From positions 4,312,501 through 4,376,500 of the forward strand of contig NZ_CP129672.1 in NCBI RefSeq assembly GCF_030505195.1: a DNA stretch of 64,000 bases. The letters are read 5' to 3'. The notes under the pieces were generated by a model. The model ran no database searches. It saw only the letters and a program-made list of their open reading frames with translations, and was not told where the DNA came from. Position numbers and translations under genes: made by a program. Position 1 is the first letter of the stretch. Each line of letters opens with the position of its first letter. Source of the stretch: Comamonas testosteroni (GTDB lineage Bacteria; Pseudomonadota; Gammaproteobacteria; Burkholderiales; Burkholderiaceae_C). Positions 10,070 to 19,882 of the stretch are shown piece after piece.

Positions 10070-13000
10070 TCCGCGCTCCAGTAGCTTTGGCTGATGCTGC
10101 CGTAGTTTTCCCCCACCAGCGCACCCGCGGAGTTGTCGTAGATCCCCCCCGATGCCGTGGCGCTGCCTGTGGCATAGCTTTGGCTGATGCTGCCGTAGTT
10201 CTCCCCCGCCAGCGCGCCCGCGAAGTTGGAGTCGCCATCTTTGGCCGTAGCGCTGCCCGTGGCATAGCTTTGGTTGATGCTGCCGTAGTTTTCCCCCACC
10301 AGCGCGCCCGCGGAGTTGCCGTAGAGCCCCCCCGATGCCGTGGCGCTGCCTGTGGCATAGCTTTGGCTGATGCTGCCGTAGTTCTCCCCCGCCAGCGCGC
10401 CCGCGTAGTTGGAGTTGCCATCTTTGGCTGTGGCGCTGCCCGTGGCATAGCTTTGGCTGATGCTGCCGCTGCCGGTGTTGTACCCCACCAGCGCGCCCGC
10501 GTAGTTGTCGTAGCCCTCTGCCGTGGCGTTGCCCGTGGCATAGCTTTGGAGGATAGCGCCTTGGTTCCACCCCACCAGCGCACCCGCGGAGTTGCCTAAG
10601 CCCCCCTCTGCCGTGGCGCTGCCCGTGGCATAGCTTTGGCTGATGCTGCCGTCCATGTTCGCCCCCACCAGCGCGCCCGCGAAGTTGGTGCTGTCGCTTT
10701 GCCCTTCTGCCGTGGCGTTGCCCGTGGCATGGCTTTGGACGATAGCGCCGTTGTTCCACCCCACCAACGCGCCCACGGAGTTGGTGTTCCCCCCCGATGC
10801 CTTGATGCTGGCATTTTCCAGGCCCACATGGGCAATGCGTGCAGCGCTGCCGGTATACCCAAACAGGCCCGCGTAGCTGGTGCCATCGATGGAGTCCTGT
10901 GGCTGGGTCACATTGACCGTCAGATCGCGGATGCTGTGGCCCAGGCCATCGAAGCTGCCGGTAAAGCGTGTGGCGTCGGTGTTGTCGCTGTTGCTGCCAA
11001 TGGGCGCAAAGCCGTTGTAGATGCCGGCATTCAGGTTCCAGCCGGCGGTGGCGCTGGCATCGATATGGTTGACCAGTGCATAGCGGCCTGCCAGATCGTT
11101 TTGCATGGCCTGCAATTGCTGCACATCCTGAATGGCGGTGTACAGCTGCGGGCGGCTGGCATGGCTGACGCTGCTGGGCACATCGGTCTTGATAAATACC
11201 TGATTGCCTGCCATCCCCAGCAGATAAGGCGTGCTTTGGTTGCCTGCATTGCCCCAGACCGTGCCCCATGCAAAACCCGCAAGGTGGCTGGCATCGAACA
11301 TTTGCTCCGTGGTCAACCCCATAGCGTCATCGGCGCTGCCGTCGCCCACCGCACTGGTGGCCAGGTCTTTGTTCCAGTAGCTTTGGCTGATGCTGCCGTA
11401 GTAGTTTCTCCCCACCAGCGCGCCTGCGGAGTTGTCGCTTCCGCCTGATGCCGTGGCGCTGCCCGTGGCATAGCTTTGGCTGATGCTGCTGCCGTAGCGG
11501 TTCATCCCCACCAGCGCGCCCGCGTAGTTCCCCCAGTACCCCCCCGATGCCGTGGCACTGCCCGTGGCATAGCTTTGGCGGATGCTGCCGTTGTTTTCAC
11601 CCACCAGCGCGCCCGCGTAGTGGTAGCTCCCCCCCGATGCCGTGGCGCTGCCCGTGGCATAACTTTGGCTGATGTTGCCGTTGTTTTCACCCACCAGCGC
11701 GCCCGCGGAGTTCGAGCCCCACCCCGATGCCGTGGCGTTGCCCGTGGCATAGCTTTGGACGATAGCGCCGTTGTTTTCCCCCACCAGCGCGCCCGCGTAG
11801 TTCCCCCGCCCCCCCGATGCCTTGATGCTGGCATTGTCCAGGCCCACATGGGCAATGCGCGCAGCGCTGCCGGTAGTGCCAAACAGGCCCGCGTAGCTGG
11901 TGCTGTCGTAGCCAGAGTTGCCGGGGTACTGCGGCTGAGTCACATTGACCGTCAGATCGCGGATGCTGTGGTCCAGGCCATCGAAGCTGCCGGTAAAGCG
12001 CGTGGCGTCGGTGTTGTCGCTGTTGCTGCCAATGGGCGCAAAGCCGTTGTAGATGCCGGCATTCAGGTTCCAGCCGGCGGTGGCGCTGGCATCGATATGG
12101 TTGACCAGTGCATAGCGGCCTGCCAGATCGTTTTGCATGGCCTGCAATTGCTGCACATCCTGAATGGCGGTGTACAGCTGCGGGCGGCTGGCATGGCTGA
12201 CGCTGCTGGGCACATCGGTCTTGATAAATACCTGATTGCCTGCCATCCCCAGCAGATAAGGCGTGCTTTGGTTGCCTGCATTGCCCCAGACCGTGCCCCA
12301 TGCAAAACCCGCAAAGTGGCTGGCATCGAACATTTGCTCCGTGGTCAACCCCATAGCGTCATCGGCGCTGCCGTCGCCCACCGCACTGGTGGCCAGGTCT
12401 TTGTTCCAGTAGCTTTGGCTGATGCTGCCGTTGTTCATCCCCACCAGCACACCCGCGTAGTTGTCGTAGCTCCCTCCCGATGCCGTGGCGCTGCCCGTGG
12501 CATAGCTTTGGCTGATGTTGCCGTAGACGTTCGCCTCCACCAGCGCGCCCGCGGAGTTGCTTCCCCCTCCCTCTGCCGTGGCGCTGCCCGTGGCATAGCT
12601 TTGGCTGATGTTGCCGTCGAGATTCTCCCCCACCAGCGCGCCCGCGGAGTTTTTGCTGTAGCCTCCCGCCCCCACTGCCGTGGCGCTGCCCGTGGCATAG
12701 CTTTGGCTGATGTTGCCGCGGATGTTCTCCCCCACCAGCGCGCCCGCGGAGTTGCTGTAGCTCATCCCCCCCCCCTCTGCCGTGGCGCTGCCCGTGGCAT
12801 AGCTTTGGCTGATGCTGCCGTAGTTTTCCCCCACCAGCGCGCCCGCGGAGTTTTTCTCCGCCCCCTCTGCCGTGGCGTTGCCTGTGGCATAGCTTTGGAC
12901 GATAGCGCCGTTGTTCCAGCCCACCAACGCGCCCGCTGAGTTAGAGCTCCCCCCCGATGCCTTGATGCTGGCATTGTCCAGGCCCACATGGGCAATGCGC

Positions 13001-13260
13001 GCAGCACTGCCGGTAGCACCAAACAGGCCCGCGTTGCTGTAGCCATAGCTGCCCAGCGGCTGATTCACGTTGACCGTCAAATCGCGGATGCTGTGGCCCA
13101 GGCCATCGAAGCTGCCGGTAAAGCGCGTGGCGTCGGTGTTGTCGCTGTTGCTGCCAATGGGCACAAAGCCGTTGTAGACACTGCCATCCCAGTTCCAGCC
13201 GGCTGTGGCGCTGGCGTCGATGTCGGCACCCAGGGCGTATTTGCCGCTCAGATTGCTGTC
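10070..13260 (-). repeat. Three GLUG-repeat modules of the adhesin
   Basis: Three modules each begin with a DASATAGWN / SFDGLGHSIRDLTVNV / HVGLDNASIKASGG type lead-in followed by 6, 5 and 8 GLUG-type repeats (N- to C-terminal). The linkers between modules are almost identical at the DNA level: 10921-11398 matches 11953-12430 at an offset of 1,032 bp with only a handful of differences seen by eye. Confidence 0.85.
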
Positions 13261-13863
13261 CATGCCTTGCAGGGCGGCCACATCGTTGATCACGGTATAG
13301 CCATGGCCGTTGATGCTGAGCAGGCCCGCACCGGCTTGCGCAAAGTTCACGCGGCCATTGATGCTCAGCTGGCTGTCTGCTGCCGGAGCAGTCGCGGCGT
13401 TGCCCAGGGTGTTGCCATAGTTCAGCGCCAGGCTGCCCGTGCCGCCCACATCCATGGTGGCGTTGATGTTGATGTCGTGGTGAGCATTGAGCGTGAGCTG
13501 GTTGGCGTCGTAGCGCACATCGGCATTCACATGGATGCTGCCCTTGTCGCTGCCGGCGGCCACGGTTTGCAGTGTGACATCGGTGCTGGCCAGGTTGGCA
13601 ACCAGGGTGTCTGCGCCTATGCCGCTGTCTTTCTGGGTAGCTGCGCCGGCGCTGATGGTGAAGTCCGTGGGGTCAATCAGCCACTGCCCAGTCTTGCCAC
13701 TGGCGGCCTGGGTGGTCACGCGGGTGCCGGCCTGGATCTGCACCTGGGCGGCGCTGGTGTCCACAAAGCCACCATTGCCGCCATCGGGGGCGCTGGCGTC
13801 CAGCAGGCCTGCCACTTGGGTGCTGCCATGCTGCATATCGGCCAGCAACACAATGCGGCCTTC

Positions 13864-14751
13864 CTAGTGGGCCAGGGTGCGGGCCTGCACGGTGCCGCTG
13901 TTGGAGACCACGCCGGCCGACAGCGCATCGGCGGCGCGGCTGGTCATCAGCACCTGGCCGCCATCGGCCACGATGAGTTGCTTGTTCTCGATCAGCGTCT
14001 TCACGGTGGCCGGGTCTGGCGCCACCTGCAGCCTGCCGCCCACGCCGGTGCTGAGCGTGATGCGATCGCCCGCGGCCAGCACCACGCTGCCCAGCTGGGC
14101 GCGGATGATGCCCTCGTTTTTCACGGTGGAGGCCAGCAGGGCCACCAGGCCGCCCTGGCCGCCATCGCCATGGGCGGTGATCTCCCCTTGATTGAGGACG
14201 CTACCTGTGCTGCCGTTGCGTTGGAACACGGCCTTGCCGGCCATGAAGTCGGCGTCGCTGCTGTGCATGGTGCTGGCCACCAGGCCGCCCACATCCACCC
14301 GGCTGCCGGCACCAAAGACCACGCCGTTGGGGTTGAGCACCCAGAGCTGGCCATTGGCGCTGAGCTGGCCGTGGATCTGGCTGGCATCGCCTGCCACCAC
14401 GCGGTTCAGGGCCACGGAGCTGGTGCCGGGCTGGTTAAAGCGCACGGCAGCCTGGCTGCCGATGTCAAAGCCCTGCCAGTGAATGACGGCACGGTCGCTG
14501 CCCTGGTTGATGGTCATCTGCTTGCCGTTTTGGCCGATGCCGGCCTGGCCAGCCGCGACCTGGCCGCCGGTAGGCAATGCATTGGCCGGTGGCGCCTGGG
14601 CCCAGGCATTGCCCCCTGCCGCCACCAGGCCCAGCAGCACGCTGACCGAGGCCACGGCCTTGCTGGCCTTGCCCTGGCTCTTGGCGGTTTCGGGGGCGGG
14701 CATATAGCGCGTGCCGTCGGCGCTGCGTACAAGGCGGTAGTAGTGGTTCAT
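13864..14751 (-). CDS. TpsA-type adhesin, N-terminal secretion (TPS) domain, ends at an in-frame amber codon
   Basis: The 295-residue product carries the start of a two-partner-secretion adhesin. It opens with an extended signal peptide of the ESPR kind (MNHYYRLVRSADG) and a hydrophobic segment ending GGNAWAQA. The haemagglutination-activity/TPS domain follows, with INQGSDRAVIHWQGFDIG and the NPNGVVFG motif. The start at 14751 is chosen because ESPR regions begin MNHxYR. An in-frame ATG lies 15 bp further up. The codon after TLAH is TAG (13866-13864); the frame then continues as EGRIVLLADMQHG. In relatives a Gln usually stands here, so a CAG to TAG change is the simple explanation. Alone, this fragment would be a secreted TPS domain with no adhesin. 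Confidence 0.8.
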   Translation of the reverse strand: MNHYYRLVRSADGTRYMPAPETAKSQGKASKAVASVSVLLGLVAAGGNAWAQAPPANALPTGGQVAAGQAGIGQNGKQMTINQGSDRAVIHWQGFDIGSQAAVRFNQPGTSSVALNRVVAGDASQIHGQLSANGQLWVLNPNGVVFGAGSRVDVGGLVASTMHSSDADFMAGKAVFQRNGSTGSVLNQGEITAHGDGGQGGLVALLASTVKNEGIIRAQLGSVVLAAGDRITLSTGVGGRLQVAPDPATVKTLIENKQLIVADGGQVLMTSRAADALSAGVVSNSGTVQARTLAH

Positions 14752-14865
14752 GCGATGCACCTGCAAAAAAATGGGTTTAAAAACGCTGTGCGCACCTATC
14801 CTTATTGCGCTGACAGCGATGGTTTTGTGAGTTCAAGCGATGGGGGCTGGGCCGCCCCTTACCTC

Positions 14866-16758
14866 TTAGAAGCTGCGGCTGAGTACCAACCAGCCCCGGC
14901 TGCTGCGCTGGCTGCTGCCGTCGCTGTTGCGCCCCTGGCTGGCAGCAGGGTTGTTGCCCACCGGGGTGGCCACGCTGGCTTGCACCTGCCAGCCACGCCA
15001 GTCGCCCTGGCCGCTCCAGCGCAGGCCCAGGCCCCAGCCGGCCAGGTGGTAGCTGTTGGCCATGCCGCTGCCCCCATCCCAGCCCTGCCATGGCTTTTTG
15101 TGCTGGCGAATCTGGCCCCAGTCGTAGAACAGCTGGGCCTGCCAGCCCCCGCCCAGGGCACTGCCCAGCTCGCGCTGCAGCTGCAGCTTGAGCAGCAGGC
15201 CTTGGTCACCCATGGCCTCGTTGACGGGGTAGGCGCGGATTTGGTCGGGTCCGCCCAGGCTCATGCGCTCGGCGCTGCCCAGGTTTTGATGGGCCCATTG
15301 CCCGCTGGCACTGGCTTGCAGCTGCCAGCCCTGGCCCAGCCAGCCCGCCAGGTTTTGCAGGCGGTTGGCCTGCCAGGCCAGCTTGGTGTAATCACCCCGG
15401 GTGTTGGGGCCTGCCGCGTCTTGTGTGACTTCTCCGGTGCGGGCCTGCATGCGCAGCCGACCATGCAGCAGCTGCACGCTACCCCAGTTGATGCCGCCGC
15501 CGCCCAGGCTGTCGCTGAGGTCGCCGCTGAGCCCTAAGTTCAAGACCTCGTTGCGCTGGCGGCGCACGGCCGTGTCCAGCATGTCGTCGTCGTAGCGGCG
15601 GTGCTGCAGGCCCACATGCAGCTGCAGATTGCGGGCCTGCTGACGCAGCAGCGGATAGCTCAGACCCATGCCGGCACTATAGGCCTGGCCCTTGGCGTCC
15701 AGGCTGCTGTAGCTGCCGGCCAGCTTGTAACCCATGGCCGAGCTCCAGACCGCCAGGCGCAGGCCGTCGTAGCCCAGGGGCAGGCTGTAGCGGGCCTGCA
15801 CGCTGCCCAGGTGGGCCGAGCCCAGCATGCGCAGGCTGAGCTGGTCGCCCCGGCCCGAGAGATTATTGACGGCCAGCCCGCCCGAGAGCTGGCCCTTTCC
15901 CGTGGTGCGCAGGCCGTAGTTGCTGAGGGCCATATCGCTGGTGAGCAGGGGCTGGTCTGCGACCTCGATGGCCAGGTCGCTGCTGCCCGTGGCCTGTCCG
16001 GCTTGCAGCACGGCCGTGACCGCCATGCCGGGCAGGTCGTCGGCCAGCAGCAGGCCGCGCTCCAGCTTGACGGCCGACAGGGGCTGGCCTGTTTGCAGCC
16101 CTGCTGTGACGGTGCGCAAAACACGCTGGGCATCGGCGCGCAGCGGAGCACCGGCGGACGATGCTGCAGGCTGCACGCTGGCTTGGCCAAAGCGGCCCTC
16201 CAGCACCTGGATGTGCACCACGCCCTGGGTGACATCCTGCGGCGGCGGCCAGACCCGGGCATACCAGCCGGCATCGCGGTAGGCCCGCTCTAGGCGGGAC
16301 ACGGCCTGCTCCAACTCCTGCATGCTCAGCGACTGGCCCTGCAAATCGGCTAGCAAGGCCTGCAGCTCGGGCTCTGGCAGCAGTTGGGCGCCTTCGATGA
16401 CAAAGCGCCGCACCGTGACGCGAGGGGCATCGGGGTCTGCGGCTTGCTCCTGCACCGGCTTGGGGCGCAACTGGGGGGCGGCCCCCGGCGCTTGAAGGCT
16501 GCGCTCGGTTTCACGCTGCAGGCTGCCCGCATCGGGAATAGAGACCGGCTGGGCCAGCACCGGCGAGAGCCAGCCCAGACACAGCAGGCCCAGCAGCCCG
16601 GCGGAGCTGGTGCGTGTGAAGGAGCTGGGAGCAGCAGTCTGGCAGGTGGCCAGGGTGAGGGCCTGGGAGGCGACTGGGATTTGTATGCGCACAGCTAGTG
16701 ACTTCTTACTTTCAAAAAAAGTCAAGTGTGGGCGCAAGCCCGCGCACGGGGCAATCAT
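14866..16758 (-). CDS. TpsB outer-membrane transporter (ShlB/FhaC/HecB family)
   Basis: The 630-residue protein is the outer-membrane partner that exports the neighbouring TpsA. It has a signal sequence ending LSPVLAQ and a proline-rich linker. A POTRA domain follows (VTVRRFVIEGAQLLPEPEL to VHIQVLEGRFG, about residues 112-190). The FhaC-type 16-strand barrel begins near SNYGLRTTGKGQLSG, and the protein ends in aromatic Phe (LVLSRSF). The ATG at 16758 gives an unusually long leader of about 70 residues; a GTG at 16692 would give a more normal one. Neither has a clear Shine-Dalgarno. The adhesin start lies 115 bp downstream on the same strand, the usual tpsB-tpsA operon order. The transporter itself looks intact. 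Confidence 0.88.
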   Translation of the reverse strand: MIAPCAGLRPHLTFFESKKSLAVRIQIPVASQALTLATCQTAAPSSFTRTSSAGLLGLLCLGWLSPVLAQPVSIPDAGSLQRETERSLQAPGAAPQLRPKPVQEQAADPDAPRVTVRRFVIEGAQLLPEPELQALLADLQGQSLSMQELEQAVSRLERAYRDAGWYARVWPPPQDVTQGVVHIQVLEGRFGQASVQPAASSAGAPLRADAQRVLRTVTAGLQTGQPLSAVKLERGLLLADDLPGMAVTAVLQAGQATGSSDLAIEVADQPLLTSDMALSNYGLRTTGKGQLSGGLAVNNLSGRGDQLSLRMLGSAHLGSVQARYSLPLGYDGLRLAVWSSAMGYKLAGSYSSLDAKGQAYSAGMGLSYPLLRQQARNLQLHVGLQHRRYDDDMLDTAVRRQRNEVLNLGLSGDLSDSLGGGGINWGSVQLLHGRLRMQARTGEVTQDAAGPNTRGDYTKLAWQANRLQNLAGWLGQGWQLQASASGQWAHQNLGSAERMSLGGPDQIRAYPVNEAMGDQGLLLKLQLQRELGSALGGGWQAQLFYDWGQIRQHKKPWQGWDGGSGMANSYHLAGWGLGLRWSGQGDWRGWQVQASVATPVGNNPAASQGRNSDGSSQRSSRGWLVLSRSF

Positions 16759-16903
16759 TGAAGCCTGGTATGTTGTTCCAGGTCAAAGCATGCAAAAGCA
16801 GGAGGGGGTGGAAACCCGAGGAAAGGGCTGCTGTGTAAACAGGCAAGCAGTCAGGAAGGAGGCGGGGAGTGGCTGCTTCTGGCAGGACGGTTCACCGACA
16901 TAA

Positions 16904-16934
16904 GAAAAGGCTTTGCAAAATGCAAAGCCTTTTC
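16904..16934 (-). terminator. Terminator of the second LivK-type gene (bidirectional)
   Basis: A perfect 14-bp inverted repeat GAAAAGGCTTTGCA / TGCAAAGCCTTTTC with an AAA loop lies 23 bp past the stop of the gene at 16957-18165. Confidence 0.85.
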
Positions 16935-16956
16935 GCTGATACAAGCGCGATCCGGC

Positions 16957-18165
16957 TCAACGCCAGTACTGGCATTTGCTTTCCGCCTTGGTGGTCCAGA
17001 TCTGCTCGGCAGGCAGCTTCTTGATGATCTTGTAGTAGTCCCAGGTGCCCTTGGATTCGGCCGGCGACTTGACCTGCATCAGGTACATATCGTGCACATA
17101 GCGGCCGTCTTCACGGATGTAGCCCTGGCCGAAGAAGTCGTCGATCTTGGTGCTTTTCAAGGTGGCCATGACCTTGTCGGCATCGAGCGTGCCGGCTTTT
17201 TCCACGGCCTTGAGGTAGTTCATGGTGGCCGAGTAGTCGGCAGCCTGGATCTCGCTGGGGCGGCGCTGGGTCTTGGCCATGAAGGCGTCGGCAAACTTGC
17301 GCGAGCCGTCGTTCATGTCCCAGTACCAGGGGGCGGTGAACTGCATGCCTTCGGTGTTCTTCAGGCCCAGGCTGTGGATGTCGCTGAAGAAGACCAGCAG
17401 GCCGGCCAGCTTCATGTTCTTGGTGACGCCGAACTCCTTGGCTGCCTTGATGGAGTTGATGGTGTCTCCGCCGGCATTGGCCAGGCCCAGAATCTGCGCC
17501 TTGCTGTTCTGTGCCTGCAGCATGAAGCTGGAGAAGTCGCTGGCGTTGAGCGGCGTCTTGACCGAGCCCAGCACCTTGCCGCCGCGCGCTTCGATGATCT
17601 TGCTGGTGTCGGCTTCCAGGGCGTGGCCGAAGGCATAGTCGGCCGTCACGAAGAACCAGCTCTTGCCGCCCGTGTCCACCACCGCGCCGCCCGTGCCCTT
17701 GGCCAGGGCCACGGTATCGAACGCATAGTGCACGGTATAGGGGCTGCACTGTTCATTGGTCAGCGCCGAGCTGCCCGCACCGTTGTCGATGAAGACGCGC
17801 TTTTTCTCCTGGGCGACCTTGGCCATGGCCAGGGCCGTGGCGGAGTTGGTGCCACCAAACACCAGGCTGATGCCCTGGGTGTCTATCCATTCGCGGGCCT
17901 TGCTGGCCGCGATGTCGGCCTTGTTCTGGTGGTCGGCCGTCAGCAGCTCGATGGGCTTGCCCAGTACCTTGCCGCCAAAGTCGTCAATCGCCATCTGTAT
18001 GGCAACGGCACCGTTCTTGCCTTCCACATCGGCATAAAGGCTGGACATGTCGGTGATGAAGCCGATCTTGACTTTTTCCTGCGCCATGACGGGGGCCGCA
18101 AAGGCCGCCGTCAGGGCGAGAGCCAGCAGGGAAGCAGTGGGTGCAGACTGGGACAAACGATGCAT
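16957..18165 (-). CDS. ABC transporter substrate-binding protein, LivK family (copy 2)
   Basis: This 402-residue periplasmic binding protein closely resembles the product of 2086-3306. Shared stretches include ADHQNKADIAASKAREW, ALTNEQCSPY, SKAQILGLANAGGDTIN and the C-terminal cysteine segment. A signal peptide ends AAPVMAQ before EKVKIGFITDM. The start is supported by AGGAG 5 nt upstream of the ATG. No permease or ATPase genes are adjacent. It is followed by a perfect terminator. The ligand is unknown. The strong similarity of the two copies suggests a duplication with later specialisation. Confidence 0.87.
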   Translation of the reverse strand: MHRLSQSAPTASLLALALTAAFAAPVMAQEKVKIGFITDMSSLYADVEGKNGAVAIQMAIDDFGGKVLGKPIELLTADHQNKADIAASKAREWIDTQGISLVFGGTNSATALAMAKVAQEKKRVFIDNGAGSSALTNEQCSPYTVHYAFDTVALAKGTGGAVVDTGGKSWFFVTADYAFGHALEADTSKIIEARGGKVLGSVKTPLNASDFSSFMLQAQNSKAQILGLANAGGDTINSIKAAKEFGVTKNMKLAGLLVFFSDIHSLGLKNTEGMQFTAPWYWDMNDGSRKFADAFMAKTQRRPSEIQAADYSATMNYLKAVEKAGTLDADKVMATLKSTKIDDFFGQGYIREDGRYVHDMYLMQVKSPAESKGTWDYYKIIKKLPAEQIWTTKAESKCQYWR

Positions 18166-18324
18166 GGAGTCTCCTGAAAATTATGAGAAATGTGGAGAGA
18201 GCGCGTGCAGCGTCCGGTCGGCGGGTGGCCGCTGTCGCTGCATCGCAGCAAACATGCTAGGGGCGGTGATTGCGTCTGGCATCGGGGCAAGCACTTGCGG
18301 GAAATCCCAAGGGGTATGGCTAAT

Positions 18325-18420
18325 CTGATAGCTGCTATCGCTTGCCTTTAATCGATTTCAGATAGTTTTATTGCTGAAATCCATGAAGGAAAGGCGCAAT
18401 GCGCTTTTATTCTGATAGCG
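18325..18420. repeat. Palindromic intergenic repeat element, copy A
   Basis: The stretch contains GCTGCTATCG followed by CTTG, then GATTTCAG and CTGAAATC (perfect 8-bp arms) around a T-rich loop, and ends TCTGATAGC. The landmarks GCTGCTATCG-TTG, ATTTCAGA, GTTT-ATT and CTGAAAT recur in the same order and spacing at 35002-35094. It is a dispersed element rather than a simple terminator. Confidence 0.6.
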
Positions 18421-18464
18421 GTTGCAGCGAGATACCGGCGGCTCAGATACCACGCCAGCACCAT

Positions 18465-18492
18465 GAAAAAAGCAGCCCTCAGGCTGCTTTTG
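18465..18492 (-). terminator. Terminator after mogA
   Basis: Read on the minus strand, AAAAGCAGCC and GGCTGCTTTT form a stem with a short loop, followed by a T run. It lies about 40 bp past the mogA stop. Confidence 0.8.
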
Positions 18493-18529
18493 TGGATGTT
18501 CTGGCAGGGATTGCACCTGGCGCTGCAGG

Positions 18530-19141
18530 CTACGCCGTGCGGGGCGCGCGAATCGCGGTCTTGGGGCGGAAGGCCTTGCAGATCTCGTCATGGGTTTCGA
18601 GATAGGGGCCGCCGATCAGGTCGATGCAATAGGGCACGGCGGCAAAAATGCCGTTGACCCTCGATTTGCCGTCCGCGTCCTTGAGGCCTTCCAGCGTCTC
18701 GGCGATCGCCTTGGGCTGGCCCGGCAGATTGATGATCAGGCTGCTGCCGCGTATCACCGCCACCTGGCGCGAGAGGATGGCCGTGGGCACAAAGGCCAGG
18801 CTGATCTGGCGCATCTGCTCGCCAAAGCCCGGCATCTCCTTGTGGGCCACGGCCAAAGTGGCCTCGGGTGTCACATCGCGCAGCGCGGGGCCGGTGCCGC
18901 CGGTGGTCAGCACCAGGCTGCAGCCCGCATCGACCAGCTCGATCAGCGCCGCGCTGATGCCGGCCTGCTCGTCGGGAATCAGGCGTGGCTCGAACTCGAT
19001 GGGGTTCTTGAGCGCGCGGCTCAGCCATTGCTGCAGCGCGGGCAGGCCCTTGTCTTCATAGACGCCGCTGCTGGCGCGGTCGCTGATGGAGACGATGCCG
19101 ATCTTCACGGCATCGTGAAGATATGCGGGCGCATCACTCAT
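18530..19141 (-). CDS. mogA: Molybdopterin adenylyltransferase MogA
   Basis: The 203-residue protein adenylates molybdopterin before molybdate insertion in molybdenum cofactor synthesis. KIGIVSISDRASSGVYEDKG is the MogA N-terminal signature. LTTGGTGPALRDVTPEAT carries the MPT-binding GGTG loop. SLIINLPGQPKAI completes the fold. The frame is open further upstream, but the ATG at 19141 overlaps the darP stop by 8 bp and gives the normal MogA start. Translational coupling with darP is likely. A terminator follows. Confidence 0.92.
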   Translation of the reverse strand: MSDAPAYLHDAVKIGIVSISDRASSGVYEDKGLPALQQWLSRALKNPIEFEPRLIPDEQAGISAALIELVDAGCSLVLTTGGTGPALRDVTPEATLAVAHKEMPGFGEQMRQISLAFVPTAILSRQVAVIRGSSLIINLPGQPKAIAETLEGLKDADGKSRVNGIFAAVPYCIDLIGGPYLETHDEICKAFRPKTAIRAPRTA

Positions 19142-19817
19142 CGCCGTCGTCCTGGGCAGCCGCACCGGCCTTGCCGGCGCTGGCCAGTTGCTCGCGCACC
19201 AGCTGGAACAGGTCGCGGTAGGCGCGGCCCTTGCTGACTTCCTTGGGCTCGGCATCGGGGCTGGCGGCGGCAGCGGCCGCTGCGGCTTGTTCCTTGGCTT
19301 TCTCGATGTCCTTGCGCGACTGGCGGATCAGCGAGCGCAGCTGTTGCACATCGGTGCCGGGGAAATGCTCCAGCCAGATGGACAGGGCCGCTTCCTCCAC
19401 GACCAGGCGGTCGCGCCATTGCTCTGCCACCTGCAGCGACATTTTTTCGCTGGCCGAGCCATTGCGCTGCTCGTCCAGCGCCTGCTTGACGGCCGCGACC
19501 TGCTCAGGCGTCAGCTTGCGCATGAGCTTGCCGACATATTGCATCTGGCGGCGCTTGCCTTCGAAGTTGGTGATGCGCTTGGCCTCGGCCAGCGCGTCGA
19601 TCAGCTGATCGGACAGCTGCAGGCGCTTGAAGAGGTCGCTGCGCAGCGTCATCAGCTCCTTGCCCAGATCCTGCAGCGCATCACTTTCGCGCTTGAGGTC
19701 GGTCTTGGTGGAGTCGTACGTGCCTTTGAGTTCGGCCTTGAGTTCAAGGTCCAGCTCGCTGCCTTCGGCAACGAACTTTCCACGAACAAAATAGCCTTTG
19801 GTGAGTTTGCGTGACAT
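19134..19817 (-). CDS. darP: Ribosome biogenesis protein DarP (YjgA, DUF615)
   Basis: The 227-residue protein matches the YjgA/DUF615 family, now called DarP, which binds the maturing 50S subunit in gamma-proteobacteria. Family features are KRESDALQDLGKEL, the FEGKRRQMQYVGKLMR block, and the basic segment around LIRQSRKDIEKAKE. The C-terminus is Ala-rich and low in complexity. It lies divergently from pmbA with about 65 bp between the starts, and its end overlaps mogA. This darP-mogA/pmbA arrangement is usual in beta-proteobacteria. Confidence 0.88.
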   Translation of the reverse strand: MSRKLTKGYFVRGKFVAEGSELDLELKAELKGTYDSTKTDLKRESDALQDLGKELMTLRSDLFKRLQLSDQLIDALAEAKRITNFEGKRRQMQYVGKLMRKLTPEQVAAVKQALDEQRNGSASEKMSLQVAEQWRDRLVVEEAALSIWLEHFPGTDVQQLRSLIRQSRKDIEKAKEQAAAAAAAASPDAEPKEVSKGRAYRDLFQLVREQLASAGKAGAAAQDDGDE

Positions 19818-19882
19818 GGTAAGGGGGCAATATCGGTGGCAGCGCAGAGCGCGCTGCAGTGGCGGCTATCATATCCGCCGCT

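Larger units (their letters stand above)
6793..13863 (-). pseudogene. TpsA-type filamentous haemagglutinin-like adhesin, main body downstream of an in-frame TAG
   Basis: This is the body, about 2,356 residues, of a two-partner-secretion exoprotein. It lies in the same frame as the N-terminal part at 13864-14751, separated only by one TAG codon. Counting from the stop, it holds a beta-helix linker (TGQWLIDPTDFTISAG) and then three large modules with 19 GLUG-type repeats of the GALVGENYGSISQSYATG kind. A YDG-type segment (SKTYDGTTGSG) follows, then 11 nearly identical 73-residue MBG-type repeats, and a short C-terminal tail. Translation could restart at GTG 13851, but such a product would have no signal peptide or TPS domain and would not be secreted. 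I therefore treat it as the disconnected part of a broken gene, unless the TAG is read through or is a sequence error. Confidence 0.8.
18178..18529. other. Intergenic region of about 350 bp without a gene
   Basis: The left part should hold the promoter of the minus-strand binding-protein gene. The middle holds a palindromic repeat element (18325-18420), and the right part the mogA terminator. I see no coding frame with supporting features. Confidence 0.6.

Noticed and set aside
11476..15537. Long plus-strand open frames antisense to the GLUG modules and TPS domain (11476-12939 and 12988-15537)
   Set aside because: They are high-GC antisense shadows. They follow the repeat structure of the sense strand and resemble no family.
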